From Flavobacterium sp. 90 (lineage in GTDB: Bacteria > Bacteroidota > Bacteroidia > Flavobacteriales > Flavobacteriaceae): 64,000 bases of DNA. The notes under the pieces were generated by a model, which was not told the origin of the DNA, did not search any database, and was given only the letters and a program-made list of their open reading frames with translations. Positions 42,550-51,562 of this stretch are shown piece after piece; position 1 is the first letter of the stretch, and each line of letters begins with the position of its first letter. Location: positions 2,728,001 through 2,792,000 of the forward strand of contig NZ_SMGE01000001.1 in assembly GCF_004339525.1 (NCBI RefSeq). Direction: 5' to 3'. The position numbers and the translations under genes are program-made.

Positions 42550-44250
42550 ATGCGTTGGACATTAAAAACAAAACCTTCTCAAGATAAAATCAAACATTTG
42601 GCGCAAGCCTTGAATGTAGAAGATTTTGTAGCAACACTTTTGATTCAGCGTGGCATTGAAACTTTTGACGATGCTAAGAATTTCTTTCGTCCTTCATTAG
42701 AACATCTTCATGATCCTTTCCTGATGAAAGACATGAATAAAGCCGTTTCCCGAATCGAACAGGCGATTGAAAATCAGGAAAACATCTTGGTTTTTGGCGA
42801 TTATGATGTCGACGGAACAACGGCAGTTTCTTTGGTTTCTTCTTATCTAAAATCTCATTATCCTAATATTGCCACATATATTCCAGATCGTTATCTTGAA
42901 GGTTACGGAATTTCTTTTAAAGGAATCGACTTTGCCGATGATAATGGATTTACGTTAATCATCGCTTTAGACTGTGGAATAAAATCCATTGATCATATTG
43001 CTTACGCGAAAGAAAAAAACATAGACTTTATTATTTGTGATCACCACAGACCAGGAGAATTTCTTCCCGATGCGGTTGCGATTTTAGATCCAAAAAGAGA
43101 AGATTGCACGTATCCATATGATGAATTATGTGGTTGTGGCGTTGGTTTTAAATTAATTCAGGCTTTAGGAACAAATAGAAACGAAACGATAGAAGATTTA
43201 ATTCCGTATCTGGATTTGGTTGCAACAGCAATTGCAGCGGATATTGTACCGATAACGGGCGAAAACAGAGTTTTGGCTTACTACGGATTGCAAGTTATTA
43301 ATTCAGATCCAAGACCGGGAATTAAAGCTTTGGTACATCAGGTAAAAAAGAAAACGCTTGATATTACCGATGTTGTTTTTATTATTTCTCCCCGAATAAA
43401 TGCTGCCGGAAGAATCAAACACGGTAATCATGCTGTTGAATTATTAACAGAATTTAATTTTGAGCAAGCGCAACAATTTGCTTCAGAAATAGAACAATAC
43501 AATTCAGACAGAAAAGATCTGGACAAACAAATTACGAAAGAAGCTTTTCAGCAAATCCTGGCCAATAACGAACAAGACCGATTTTCGACAGTTGTGTTTC
43601 AGGAAGACTGGCATAAAGGCGTTATTGGAATTGTAGCTTCACGACTTATCGAGACTTATTATCGACCAACTTTGGTTTTTACCAAAAGCGGTGATAAATA
43701 TGCGGCTTCTGCCAGATCTGTAAAAGGATTTGATGTTTACAACGCTCTTGATGCTTGTTCTGAACATTTAGAACAATTTGGAGGACATATGTATGCAGCA
43801 GGAATGACGTTGAAAGCGGAGAACTACAAAATCTTCAAAGACGCTTTTGAAAAGCAAGTGCAGGAAACCATTTTGCCGGAAATGCGAACGCCGGAAATAG
43901 AAGTTGATGCTGAAATTAACTTTAGTGATATTACTCCAAAACTAATTCGGATTTTAAAACAATTCGAACCTTTTGGACCGCTGAATATGACGCCTGTTTT
44001 TATGACCAAAGAAGTAAAAGATACAGGTTATGCCAAAACTTTAGGCGCGGAAGAAGAACATTTGAGACTTTTTGTAAAGCAATATAATTCAGATGGAATA
44101 GCTGCAATAGGTTTTGGATTGGGAAAAAAATTAGACATTACAAAAAATCAAAATACTTTTCAGCTGGCGTATTCGTTGGCTGAAAACGAGTGGAACGGAA
44201 CCGTTTCGACTCAACTTATGCTAAAAGATATTAGAACAAATGACGAATAA
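42550..44250 (+). CDS. recJ: Single-stranded-DNA-specific exonuclease RecJ
   Basis: 566 residues. DHH/DHHA1-family 5'-3' exonuclease for recombination and mismatch repair. Metal-binding motifs are GDYDVDGTTAV (83-93), DCG (141-143) and ICDHHRPGE (162-170). The DHHA1 domain has the GGHMYAAGMT motif. A C-terminal OB-fold region starts at about 455. Length matches the family. It overlaps the MFS gene by 11 bp. Confidence 0.96.
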   Translation: MRWTLKTKPSQDKIKHLAQALNVEDFVATLLIQRGIETFDDAKNFFRPSLEHLHDPFLMKDMNKAVSRIEQAIENQENILVFGDYDVDGTTAVSLVSSYLKSHYPNIATYIPDRYLEGYGISFKGIDFADDNGFTLIIALDCGIKSIDHIAYAKEKNIDFIICDHHRPGEFLPDAVAILDPKREDCTYPYDELCGCGVGFKLIQALGTNRNETIEDLIPYLDLVATAIAADIVPITGENRVLAYYGLQVINSDPRPGIKALVHQVKKKTLDITDVVFIISPRINAAGRIKHGNHAVELLTEFNFEQAQQFASEIEQYNSDRKDLDKQITKEAFQQILANNEQDRFSTVVFQEDWHKGVIGIVASRLIETYYRPTLVFTKSGDKYAASARSVKGFDVYNALDACSEHLEQFGGHMYAAGMTLKAENYKIFKDAFEKQVQETILPEMRTPEIEVDAEINFSDITPKLIRILKQFEPFGPLNMTPVFMTKEVKDTGYAKTLGAEEEHLRLFVKQYNSDGIAAIGFGLGKKLDITKNQNTFQLAYSLAENEWNGTVSTQLMLKDIRTNDE

Positions 44251-45520
44251 AATAGAAAAGCGAGATCCTTATCAGGCATTGCGCTACAGAGAATTTAATG
44301 TTTTTTTATTATTGCGTTTTGCCATGGTTTTTGCCTGGGCGATGCAGTTTATTGTGATCGAATGGGAAGTTTACAGTTTAACTAAAAATCCACTTTCGCT
44401 TGGGATTATTGGTTTAATGGAAGTTATTCCCGCCGTTGGTATGGCATTATTTGCCGGACATATTGTCGATCAAAAGGAAAAGAAAGGATTATTGGTAAAA
44501 TGTATTCTGGGATTTTCTGTAATTAGTTTCGGATTGTTTTTACTGACGTGGCCAAAAGTGGTTGGTGATTTAGCGCCAACGATTGTTTTATATTCAATTT
44601 ATGCTTTAGTTTTTTTAGGCGGATTAGTACGAGCCTTTCTTGGTCCAACTATTTTCTCTCTTCTATCGCTGATTATTCCTAAAAAAGCATATCCAAATGC
44701 TGCAACTTGGAGTAGTTCGGTTTGGCAAATTGGTGCTGTTATGGGACCGGCGCTGGCTGGATTCTCAATTAACTGGATTGGCGTTCACTGGTCAATGTGT
44801 ATCGTTTTTGGATTCTCAATACTTTCCTTAATTGCTTTATCGCAAATCAGTAAAAAACCAATCGTAAATCCTAAGATTGGAGAATCTATAAAAGACAGTC
44901 TTACAGAGGGTTTAACTTTTGTATTTAGAAACCAAATCGTTTTAGGCGCCTTATCGCTTGACATGATTGCAGTACTTTTTGGAGGTGCAGTTGCGTTATT
45001 ACCTGTTTTTGCTCAGGATATTTTAAAAGTTGGCGCAGAAGGTTTTGGTGTATTGAGAGCTGCTCCGGCGGTAGGTTCTTTCATTACGATGCTCGTTTCT
45101 GCTTATGTGCCTTTGTATGAAAATGCAGGAAAGAAACTTTTAGTAGCCATATTTGTTTTCGGATTATCGATCATTTTATTCGGTCTTTCTACGTCATTCT
45201 GGCTTTCTGTTTTTGCTTTATTTTTAAGCGGACTTGCTGACGGAATTTCTGTAGTAATTCGTCAAACGATTTTACAGCTTAAAACTCCCGATCATATGCG
45301 CGGAAGAGTTGGTGCAGTAAATTCAATTTTTGTTGGATCTTCTAATGAATTGGGTGCTTTTGAAAGTGGTGCAACCGCTAAATTAATGGGAACTGTAACT
45401 TCTGTTGTTTTTGGAGGAAGTGTTACTCTATTGACTGTTATTGTAACAGCATTAAAATCGCCGACATTCAGAAATTTAGATCTGAATAAAGAGATGGAGG
45501 AACATCATAATCAGGAGTAA
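44240..45520 (+). CDS. MFS transporter
   Basis: 426 residues with about 12 membrane helices. It has an MFS loop motif (AGHIVDQKEKKGLL, about 74-87) and PDHMRGRVGAVNSIFVGSSNELGAFESG (about 348-375), typical of the Bacteroidota MFS_3/enterobactin-exporter-like subgroup. The substrate is unknown. It overlaps recJ and is followed directly by a small membrane protein gene. Confidence 0.9.
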   Translation: MTNKIEKRDPYQALRYREFNVFLLLRFAMVFAWAMQFIVIEWEVYSLTKNPLSLGIIGLMEVIPAVGMALFAGHIVDQKEKKGLLVKCILGFSVISFGLFLLTWPKVVGDLAPTIVLYSIYALVFLGGLVRAFLGPTIFSLLSLIIPKKAYPNAATWSSSVWQIGAVMGPALAGFSINWIGVHWSMCIVFGFSILSLIALSQISKKPIVNPKIGESIKDSLTEGLTFVFRNQIVLGALSLDMIAVLFGGAVALLPVFAQDILKVGAEGFGVLRAAPAVGSFITMLVSAYVPLYENAGKKLLVAIFVFGLSIILFGLSTSFWLSVFALFLSGLADGISVVIRQTILQLKTPDHMRGRVGAVNSIFVGSSNELGAFESGATAKLMGTVTSVVFGGSVTLLTVIVTALKSPTFRNLDLNKEMEEHHNQE

Positions 45521-46102
45521 ATGAGCAAAATTAAAAAGATACTTTTAAGGACTCATCTTATAACATTAATTATACTTTTAATCAATTTTATAATTAATGT
45601 TGTTTTCGAAATTGGTTTAATTTCCAATTTGCGTTTAGTTCTTAAAATTCTATTTTATGCTTCAGCCTGTATTTTGTTCTTTTATAATGTGAAGCCTTTT
45701 AAGAAAAGAGCTCTATATTTTTCCGTTTACATTTTTTCGCCTTTTTTTATTTTTATAGGTTGGTTAATCGATGGAATTTTTGGTGCTATTTTAGGATCTG
45801 TTTTTCTTTTTTTCTTTGTTCCGAATGATACCAGATTTGAAAATGATCAAATTCAAATCAATACAAAATTTCAAGGGTTTTTAGGTTCGTGTTGTAAATA
45901 TGAAGTCATTGAAAAGAAGTATTTTTTATTCGAAAGAAAGATTGGTGAATTTCAATCTGAAGAAGATCTTTATTTTAAAAAAGAGGGTGTTAAAATTCAG
46001 GAAAATATTTTGCAAATGCATCTTGTTTTGAAAGATTACGATCAAGAAAAAGATCGTTACTTCGCAAAAGATACTATCATTTATGCCGTTTTAAAACACT
46101 AA
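45521..46102 (+). CDS. Membrane protein of unknown function
   Basis: 193 residues. Three or four N-terminal membrane helices (about 10-115, VFFLFFFVPN ends the last) are followed by a soluble part (about 115-193, charged, beta-rich). The ATG follows the MFS stop with no gap, so it is in the same operon. No family recognised. Confidence 0.7.
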   Translation: MSKIKKILLRTHLITLIILLINFIINVVFEIGLISNLRLVLKILFYASACILFFYNVKPFKKRALYFSVYIFSPFFIFIGWLIDGIFGAILGSVFLFFFVPNDTRFENDQIQINTKFQGFLGSCCKYEVIEKKYFLFERKIGEFQSEEDLYFKKEGVKIQENILQMHLVLKDYDQEKDRYFAKDTIIYAVLKH

Positions 46103-46114
46103 TTTTTCAAATTG

Positions 46115-47035
46115 ATGAAATCATTTCTTCTTGCTTTCGTTTTAACAATATCCTTTTTCGCAAACGGACAAAATCTCTACATTAAAACATACGGAAATAA
46201 AAAAGATAAAAGCATTATTTTTATTCACGGAGGTCCAAGTGGTAATTCGACTTTATTTGAAGGTACAACGGCTCAAAAATTGGCTAATCTTGGGTTTTAT
46301 GTAATTGTTTACGACCGAAGAGGCGAGGGAAGATCTTCAGATCCTGATGCGAAATTTACTTATGCAGAAGCTTTTCAGGATTTAAATACCATTTATAAAA
46401 AGTATAATTTAAAGAAAGCGACTCTTCTTGCACATAGTTTTGGCGGATTGGTTGCAACCCTTTATACCGAAAAATATCCTAAGAATGTGAGTAAGCTTAT
46501 TTTAGCAGGAGCTTTATTTTCGCAGCAAGAAACTTATGATCACATTTTAAATTCTTTGAAGAAAAAATATTTGAAAATTAAGGATTCTAAAAACCTCAAT
46601 AAAATAGCTTACGTAGAAAAACTGGATAAAAACTCGGCAGGATATAGAAAACATTGTTTTGATTTGGCAAGTGATAATGATTATTTTAAAATGCCAAAGC
46701 CAACCAAAGCATCAAAAAAGTTATATGCTGATTACGAAGCAAGTGAGTTTTTTAAAACTAATATTCGAAATAAAAATGCTCCGCTACTTTTTTACCAAAA
46801 CGAAAAGCAAAATAATATCGACACAAGATCGTCTTTAAAAAAGATAAACGCGGAAGGTATTTCTATCTACGCCATTTATGGAAAAGACGATGGTGTTTTT
46901 TCACCGGCACAAATAGCTTCAATTAAAGATTTGGTTGGTAAAAATCATTTTGCCTTTTTGGATAATTGCTCTCATTATTTGTTTGTAGATCAACAACAAG
47001 AGTTCTTATCTAAAATTAAGCAGTGGTATAAGTAA
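46115..47035 (+). CDS. Secreted alpha/beta hydrolase (prolyl iminopeptidase-like)
   Basis: 306 residues from ATG 46115 (a TTG just before it is less likely). A signal peptide (MKSFLLAFVLTISFFANGQ) precedes an alpha/beta hydrolase with oxyanion motif IHGGPSGN (38-44), catalytic Ser108 (AHSFGGL), acid Asp258 or 259 (GKDDGVF) and His287 (CSHYLF). HGGP and DRRGEGRS resemble prolyl aminopeptidases. The peptide or ester substrate is unknown. Confidence 0.88.
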   Translation: MKSFLLAFVLTISFFANGQNLYIKTYGNKKDKSIIFIHGGPSGNSTLFEGTTAQKLANLGFYVIVYDRRGEGRSSDPDAKFTYAEAFQDLNTIYKKYNLKKATLLAHSFGGLVATLYTEKYPKNVSKLILAGALFSQQETYDHILNSLKKKYLKIKDSKNLNKIAYVEKLDKNSAGYRKHCFDLASDNDYFKMPKPTKASKKLYADYEASEFFKTNIRNKNAPLLFYQNEKQNNIDTRSSLKKINAEGISIYAIYGKDDGVFSPAQIASIKDLVGKNHFAFLDNCSHYLFVDQQQEFLSKIKQWYK

Positions 47036-47167
47036 TGTTTTTAACAAAACCAAAATGCTATAAGTAAATTTTAGGCAAACTGCTCTTAAAGCGAATTATA
47101 GGACTCAAACGCTTAAAATTTTATCTTTTTTATGATTTTTTTATTTAGAATTAATATAAATAATATT

Positions 47168-47175
47168 TATATTTG
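47168..47175 (+). promoter_or_regulatory. -7 promoter box for the Cys-rich protein gene
   Basis: TATATTTG, an exact TAnnTTTG match, 20 bp before the ATG at 47196. Confidence 0.6.
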
Positions 47176-47195
47176 TTGGAATAAAACGATTTACG

Positions 47196-47552
47196 ATGAG
47201 AGAAATAGAGCAAATATATCATAACAACTTCGGAATAGCTTTTTATTGGAAAAAGCAAAATGAAACCATATTAGACAAAGTTCAGTTAGTGTTTAAGGAA
47301 ACTGGGTTTTATTTTACAGTTCAGGAATTGAATCATTTTTGTGATTTAATTGAAGATAGTATGATTGAAAATGCTTGTTGCGAAGCTTGCGAATTAAAAT
47401 ATTCATGCCATAAATTCTTATTGAAAACACCTTGTTCTGCTATTGATTTGGCAGTTTCAATGACAGAGCTTAAATCGATTAAAGATTTAGTTGAAGGTTC
47501 TTTATTTCGAATTGATTTGGATGAATATGTTTATGGAGTTGGGATGAATTAA
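47196..47552 (+). CDS. Small cysteine-rich cytoplasmic protein of unknown function
   Basis: 118 residues, no signal peptide. A cluster CCEACELKYSCHKFLLKTPC (61-80) holds Cys61, 62, 65, 71 and 80, with Cys49 before it. The spacing suggests a zinc or Fe-S site. The N-terminal 40 residues are amphipathic. It is directly upstream of the haem lipoprotein but is separated from it by 83 bp that contain a TATATTTA box. I do not recognise a family with an assigned role. Confidence 0.7.
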   Translation: MREIEQIYHNNFGIAFYWKKQNETILDKVQLVFKETGFYFTVQELNHFCDLIEDSMIENACCEACELKYSCHKFLLKTPCSAIDLAVSMTELKSIKDLVEGSLFRIDLDEYVYGVGMN

Positions 47553-47635
47553 GAAACATTCTAAATATTTTAACAACAATTTTTCATTATTGAAATATAT
47601 TTTGATTTTATACAAAAAAAAGTATATTTACAGCA

Positions 47636-48847
47636 ATGAAAAAAACACGCATTCTTTTTGCTATAGTTGTTTTAGCGGTTTTCTTGTCAAATTGCACAAA
47701 CAAATCTGATGAATATATTGATCCTCGCGGTACTGATTACGCAGGTTCTGAAAGTTGTATTGATTGTCATAAAACGCAATATGATATGGCTTTGCAAAGT
47801 TCTCATTTTAAAGCAACTGCTCCTGCAATTTTAGGGAATGTTTTGGGTGATTTTGATTCAAAAAATCACGTTTTTATCTACGATAAGAATACCAAATTGG
47901 TAATGGAAAAGCGCAACGACAGTCTTTATCAGGTTTTGTATAAAAACGGAAAGGAAGTTGAGGCGCATCGTTTTGAGATTGTTTTTGGTGCTAAACATGC
48001 ACAGACCTCAGTTTATTGGCGTGAGAATAATACCTATGAATTACCGGTTTCGTATTATAGTTCTATAAATAATTGGGCAACAAGTCCTGGATTTCCTGCT
48101 GATAAACCTTATTTTGATCGAATGGTGATGAAGGATTGTTATTCTTGCCATGCTTCAAATATTAGCAGTCGAAATGTTGGACAGAAATCGACAGAAAAAA
48201 ACTTCATGTCTATGGATGTTGAAGATATTATTGATCGAAAAACCATCGTTTACGGAATTGATTGTGAGCGTTGCCATGGACCAGCGAAAGCGCATGTTCA
48301 ATTTCATATTAAAAATCCAAACGTAAAAGTTGCTAATAGCATCACAAGTTATAAAACATTAAACAGACAACAAAAGCTTGATGCGTGCGCACTTTGTCAC
48401 GCCGGAAATGACGGAATGAAAATAAAATCCCGTTTTGATTTTAAACCCGGAAGTGTTTTATCTGACTTTTACAGAGAGACTCGAAGTATTACTGATACAG
48501 CAAAATTTGATGTACATGGAAATCAATTTCGTTTGATGTCACAAAGCAAATGTTTTATCAAAAGTGAAAAAATGGATTGTATTACATGTCACAATCCGCA
48601 TGAAAATGCTTCTAAGAATCTGGCTTCTTATTCTAAAATATGTATGAGTTGTCATCAGGATTTCAAGCATAATGAAACGACATTAAAAACGATGTCAGGA
48701 AGCTTATTGGCATCTAATTGCGTAGAATGTCATATGCCTAAACAATCATCAGGTGCAATTAAATTCCAACTTTCGAACACGAAACAAATGTCGAATTATG
48801 TTTTGAGAACGCACAAAATTGGAATTTATCCGACGAATAAAAAATAA
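47636..48847 (+). CDS. Multihaem (seven CxxCH) c-type cytochrome lipoprotein
   Basis: 403 residues with lipobox LSNC (Cys20). Seven haem-binding motifs are visible: CIDCH, CYSCH, CERCH, CALCH, CITCH, CMSCH and CVECH, spread over the whole length. This matches multihaem cytochrome c family proteins of the c554/NrfB-like type found in Bacteroidota, which pass electrons in the periplasm or at the outer membrane. No reductase or quinol oxidase gene is near. It ends one base before the convergent lpxH stop. Confidence 0.92.
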   Translation: MKKTRILFAIVVLAVFLSNCTNKSDEYIDPRGTDYAGSESCIDCHKTQYDMALQSSHFKATAPAILGNVLGDFDSKNHVFIYDKNTKLVMEKRNDSLYQVLYKNGKEVEAHRFEIVFGAKHAQTSVYWRENNTYELPVSYYSSINNWATSPGFPADKPYFDRMVMKDCYSCHASNISSRNVGQKSTEKNFMSMDVEDIIDRKTIVYGIDCERCHGPAKAHVQFHIKNPNVKVANSITSYKTLNRQQKLDACALCHAGNDGMKIKSRFDFKPGSVLSDFYRETRSITDTAKFDVHGNQFRLMSQSKCFIKSEKMDCITCHNPHENASKNLASYSKICMSCHQDFKHNETTLKTMSGSLLASNCVECHMPKQSSGAIKFQLSNTKQMSNYVLRTHKIGIYPTNKK

Positions 48848-49591
48848 TTATTGTTCGAATTTTTGAAGTTCAAAAGTTTCACCGTCAAAAACTCCATAGG
48901 TAAAGTAGCCAATCCAGTCGCCCAGATTTACATATTTAGATTCTTCTCCAACAGGAAGAATCATAGGTAAATGGCGATGCCCAAAAATGAAGTAATTATA
49001 ATGTTTGGTTTCGAGTTTGCGTTTTGCATACAAAACAAGCCATTCGTTTTCTTCGCCTAAGAATTTTACATCTTCATCTCCTGAAATCAGTTTGTTTTTA
49101 ACCGATAAATATTGTGCTAAACTCACACCAATATCGGGATGTAACCAGCGGAAAAGCCATTTTGAAAACGGATTTGTAAATACCTTTTTCATTCTTTTAT
49201 AACCTTTATCGCCGGGACCTTTTCCGTCACCATGACCAATCAGGAATGTTTTTCCGTTAAAAGTAAATTCTTTGTTATCGTGATAAACAGGAATATTCAA
49301 TTCGGTTTGAAAATAATCATTCATCCATAAATCATGATTTCCCACGAAAAAATAAATCGGAATTCCGCTGTCACGAATTTCTGCTAATTTTCCTAATACA
49401 CGAACGAATCCTTTAGGAACAACAGTTTTGTATTCGAACCAAAAATCAAATAAATCTCCTAGTAAAAAAATAGCTTCTGCATCTTGTTTTACAACATCTA
49501 ACCAAGCTACAAATTTTTGTTCGCGCGGCAAACTCAATTCAGGAGTTGGAGCTCCAAAATGCTGATCAGAAGCGAAATATACTTTTTTCAT
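48848..49591 (-). CDS. lpxH: UDP-2,3-diacylglucosamine diphosphatase
   Basis: 247 residues. A calcineurin-like metallophosphoesterase in lipid A synthesis. Metal-binding motifs are visible: D9-x-H11 (SDQHFG), GDLFDFW (45-51), GNHDLW (84-89), GHGDG and FGHRH near the C-terminus. The order and the FWFEY segment fit LpxH. It abuts the convergent cytochrome gene with no gap. Confidence 0.92.
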   Translation of the reverse strand: MKKVYFASDQHFGAPTPELSLPREQKFVAWLDVVKQDAEAIFLLGDLFDFWFEYKTVVPKGFVRVLGKLAEIRDSGIPIYFFVGNHDLWMNDYFQTELNIPVYHDNKEFTFNGKTFLIGHGDGKGPGDKGYKRMKKVFTNPFSKWLFRWLHPDIGVSLAQYLSVKNKLISGDEDVKFLGEENEWLVLYAKRKLETKHYNYFIFGHRHLPMILPVGEESKYVNLGDWIGYFTYGVFDGETFELQKFEQ

Positions 49592-49655
49592 GTATTGTGA
49601 GATGTGGTTTGTGAGATGTGAAACGTTTTACCTTTTACAATTTACTTTTTTCTAT

Positions 49656-50108
49656 TTACAAATTATCAGAAGCATACCATTCTGCAAATGAAGATTCTGT
49701 TTCTTGAAGTTTTAGTGAGAAAAGAGAAATATCTTTTGGTAAACGTGCAATGATTCTTTCAGCAAAATCTACAACCATATTTTCACTTGTAGGCTGATAA
49801 TCAACTAAAATAACGTGATGTCCACGATTTTTTAATTCATTTGCCAATTCGATATGCGGAGTTGTTTCGTTAAAAACCGTTGCATGATCAAACTGATCAA
49901 CGATTTCTTCTTTTACAATTTTCTTTAGATCCGAAAAATCAATTACCATTCCGAATTTTACATTTGATCGATCCATAATTGGCGAACCAATAACGGTAAC
50001 CGACAATTTATAACTGTGGCCGTGAACGTTTTTGCATTTTCCATCGTAACCATATAAGGCGTGACCGGTTTCGAAACTAAATTGTTTTGTAATTCTGATA
50101 TTACTCAT
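49656..50108 (-). CDS. queD: 6-pyruvoyl-tetrahydropterin synthase / 6-carboxytetrahydropterin synthase
   Basis: 150 residues. Zinc ligands are His16 (ETGHAL), His29 and His31 (VHGHSYKL), and the catalytic Cys25 lies between them (GKCKN). It probably forms 6-carboxy-5,6,7,8-tetrahydropterin, an early step of queuosine synthesis. Length fits. A -7 box is at 50128-50135. No other que gene is in the window. Confidence 0.92.
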   Translation of the reverse strand: MSNIRITKQFSFETGHALYGYDGKCKNVHGHSYKLSVTVIGSPIMDRSNVKFGMVIDFSDLKKIVKEEIVDQFDHATVFNETTPHIELANELKNRGHHVILVDYQPTSENMVVDFAERIIARLPKDISLFSLKLQETESSFAEWYASDNL

Positions 50109-50127
50109 CGATTTGAATTTTAGGTTG

Positions 50128-50135
50128 CAAATTTA
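50128..50135 (-). promoter_or_regulatory. -7 promoter box for queD
   Basis: On the minus strand TAAATTTG, an exact TAnnTTTG match, 20 bp from the queD ATG. Confidence 0.6.
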
Positions 50136-50139
50136 CGAA

Positions 50140-50316
50140 TTAATAACCGTTTTTGTCTCTTTTTTTAGCACGGTTATACATCCAGTAAGCAATTCCTACT
50201 AAAACTACAAAAGGAAGAAATGATCCAATCAGTACGCCAATTTGATAACTGCTGTCCGGAGCGGTCTTAAGTTTCTCTGCAACATCGACTTTTTGGAATA
50301 ATGAAATGATATACAT
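50140..50316 (-). CDS. Small membrane protein of unknown function
   Basis: 58 residues from ATG 50316. An in-frame ATG at 50379 is rejected because the added codons are read from the 33-bp palindrome. It has one membrane helix (about 28-47, VLIGSFLPFVVLVGIAYWMY) and a basic tail (NRAKKRDKNGY), a shape common among small membrane proteins of Bacteroidota. It overlaps no other gene. Confidence 0.6.
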   Translation of the reverse strand: MYIISLFQKVDVAEKLKTAPDSSYQIGVLIGSFLPFVVLVGIAYWMYNRAKKRDKNGY

Positions 50317-50350
50317 GTTTAGTAAAATTTGATTTTTTAATAGTATACTG

Positions 50351-50383
50351 AACTTTGTCAAAGTTTTAAACTTTGACAAAGTT
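50351..50383. repeat. 33-bp palindrome, copy 3 of 4
   Basis: AACTTTGTCAAAGTTT..., inverted perfectly as AAACTTTGACAAAGTT; the third stem pair is A-T. It lies 30 bp downstream of the enoyl-CoA hydratase-family stop (minus strand). Confidence 0.9.
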
Positions 50384-50413
50384 ATCGTAAACTGAAAACT
50401 GAGACTGAAAACT

Positions 50414-51178
50414 TTACTTTTTAAATTGTGTCAAAGCATTTCTGCTGAAATCAGATAATACTAATTTTCCAGTAATTGCAGCACGTTCAAGAAGTAATGA
50501 TTGCCAATGCTCTGTTCCTTCCCAGATGATTTTTTTCATTTCGAATAAAGCTTCCGGATTGTATGAACTTAGTTTTTTGGCAAATTTTTCGACTTCAATA
50601 TCCAATTCCTCTGCATTATGAATCGACGCATAAAGTCCGTTTTGAAGTGCCCAGTTTGCCGATTTCCATTCGTGCGCTGCAAGTGTCATTTCGGTCATTG
50701 CTGTTTTTCCAATTTTTCGGCTTACGGCTGGTTCAATTACAAACGGACCAATTCCAATGGCTAATTCGGATAATTTTATAGCACTTTCGGGCGTAGCCAA
50801 AACATAATCACAAGCCGAAATAATCCCAACTCCGCCACCAACGGCTTTTCCTTGAACGCGACCAATAATAACTTTAGAACAAGAGCGCATTGCGTTTAGC
50901 AAATGAGCAAATCCTGAGAAGAATTCTTTTCCCTGTTCTTCATTTTCTACCGCAAGAAGTTCATCAAAAGAAGCGCCTGAACAAAAAACTTTTGAACCTT
51001 CGCTTTGCAAAACAATAACCGAAACTGTTTCCTTTTGACTTAATAAATTAATCTCTGCCGTTAAGCGATTTAATAGTTCACGAGGAAAAGAATTACTGGC
51101 GGGATGACCAAATTGAACAGTTGCAATAGCATTATTTAAAGTGGTTTGCAAAGAACCATTTTGATTTTCTGAACTCAT
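50414..51178 (-). CDS. Enoyl-CoA hydratase/isomerase family protein
   Basis: 254 residues, crotonase fold. Substrate-binding and oxyanion loops are visible: SEGSKVFCSGASFDELL (about 64-80) and GRVQGKAVGGGVGIISACDYVLA (about 102-124). In the second, the catalytic Glu of true hydratases is not clearly placed, so the reaction is uncertain. A role in fatty-acid or branched-chain degradation is likely. No other fatty-acid degradation gene lies beside it. Confidence 0.85.
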   Translation of the reverse strand: MSSENQNGSLQTTLNNAIATVQFGHPASNSFPRELLNRLTAEINLLSQKETVSVIVLQSEGSKVFCSGASFDELLAVENEEQGKEFFSGFAHLLNAMRSCSKVIIGRVQGKAVGGGVGIISACDYVLATPESAIKLSELAIGIGPFVIEPAVSRKIGKTAMTEMTLAAHEWKSANWALQNGLYASIHNAEELDIEVEKFAKKLSSYNPEALFEMKKIIWEGTEHWQSLLLERAAITGKLVLSDFSRNALTQFKK

Positions 51179-51283
51179 AAAAATAGATTTGATCGTAAAG
51201 TTACGGTTTTGGAAAATATTTTAGCCCGAAGCGATTTGAAATTTGTTTTTTGAGAATTAAATGACTTTATTTGCTAACGCTTT

Positions 51284-51353
51284 GGGGGATTAGCTCATTT
51301 GGTTAGAGTATCCCTATGTATTCGGGAGGGTAACAGTTCGAATACAGATTCCA
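51284..51353 (+). pseudogene. Decayed tandem copy of the adjacent tRNA
   Basis: The first 26 nt (acceptor and D arm, GGGGGATTAGCTCATTTGG...) match the intact tRNA-Ala at 51364 except for one base. The rest is degraded: the anticodon stem has a mismatch, the T stem (ACAG/ACAG) cannot pair, and the 3' acceptor is ATTCC, two bases short. If read as a cloverleaf the anticodon would be GTA. It is very unlikely to be functional. Just 10 bp separate it from the intact copy. Confidence 0.7.
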
Positions 51354-51363
51354 AACAATAAAA

Positions 51364-51437
51364 GGGGGATTAGCTCATTTGGCTAGAGTACTTGCCTGGC
51401 AGGCAAGGGGTGACCGGTTCGAATCCGGTATTCTCCA
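51364..51437 (+). tRNA. tRNA-Ala (GGC anticodon)
   Basis: A complete 74-nt cloverleaf: acceptor GGGGGAT/ATTCTCC with two G-T pairs, D arm GCTC/GAGT, anticodon arm CTTGC-CTGGCAG-GCAAG with anticodon GGC, T arm ACCGG-TTCGAAT-CCGGT, and discriminator A. CCA is not encoded. It is followed by a terminator. Confidence 0.9.
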
Positions 51438-51448
51438 CAAACATTTGT

Positions 51449-51482
51449 AAGCCTATAAATTTTAATTTATAGGCTTTTTTTA
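51449..51482 (+). terminator. Terminator after tRNA-Ala
   Basis: Arms AAGCCTATAAATT/AATTTATAGGCTT and a T run. Confidence 0.85.
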
Positions 51483-51562
51483 TGCCTAATATTTTTTAGA
51501 TAAAATAATCAAATTTAGTATCAATATAAAAACCTGTGGAGCTATAAAAAAGTAAGGATGAA

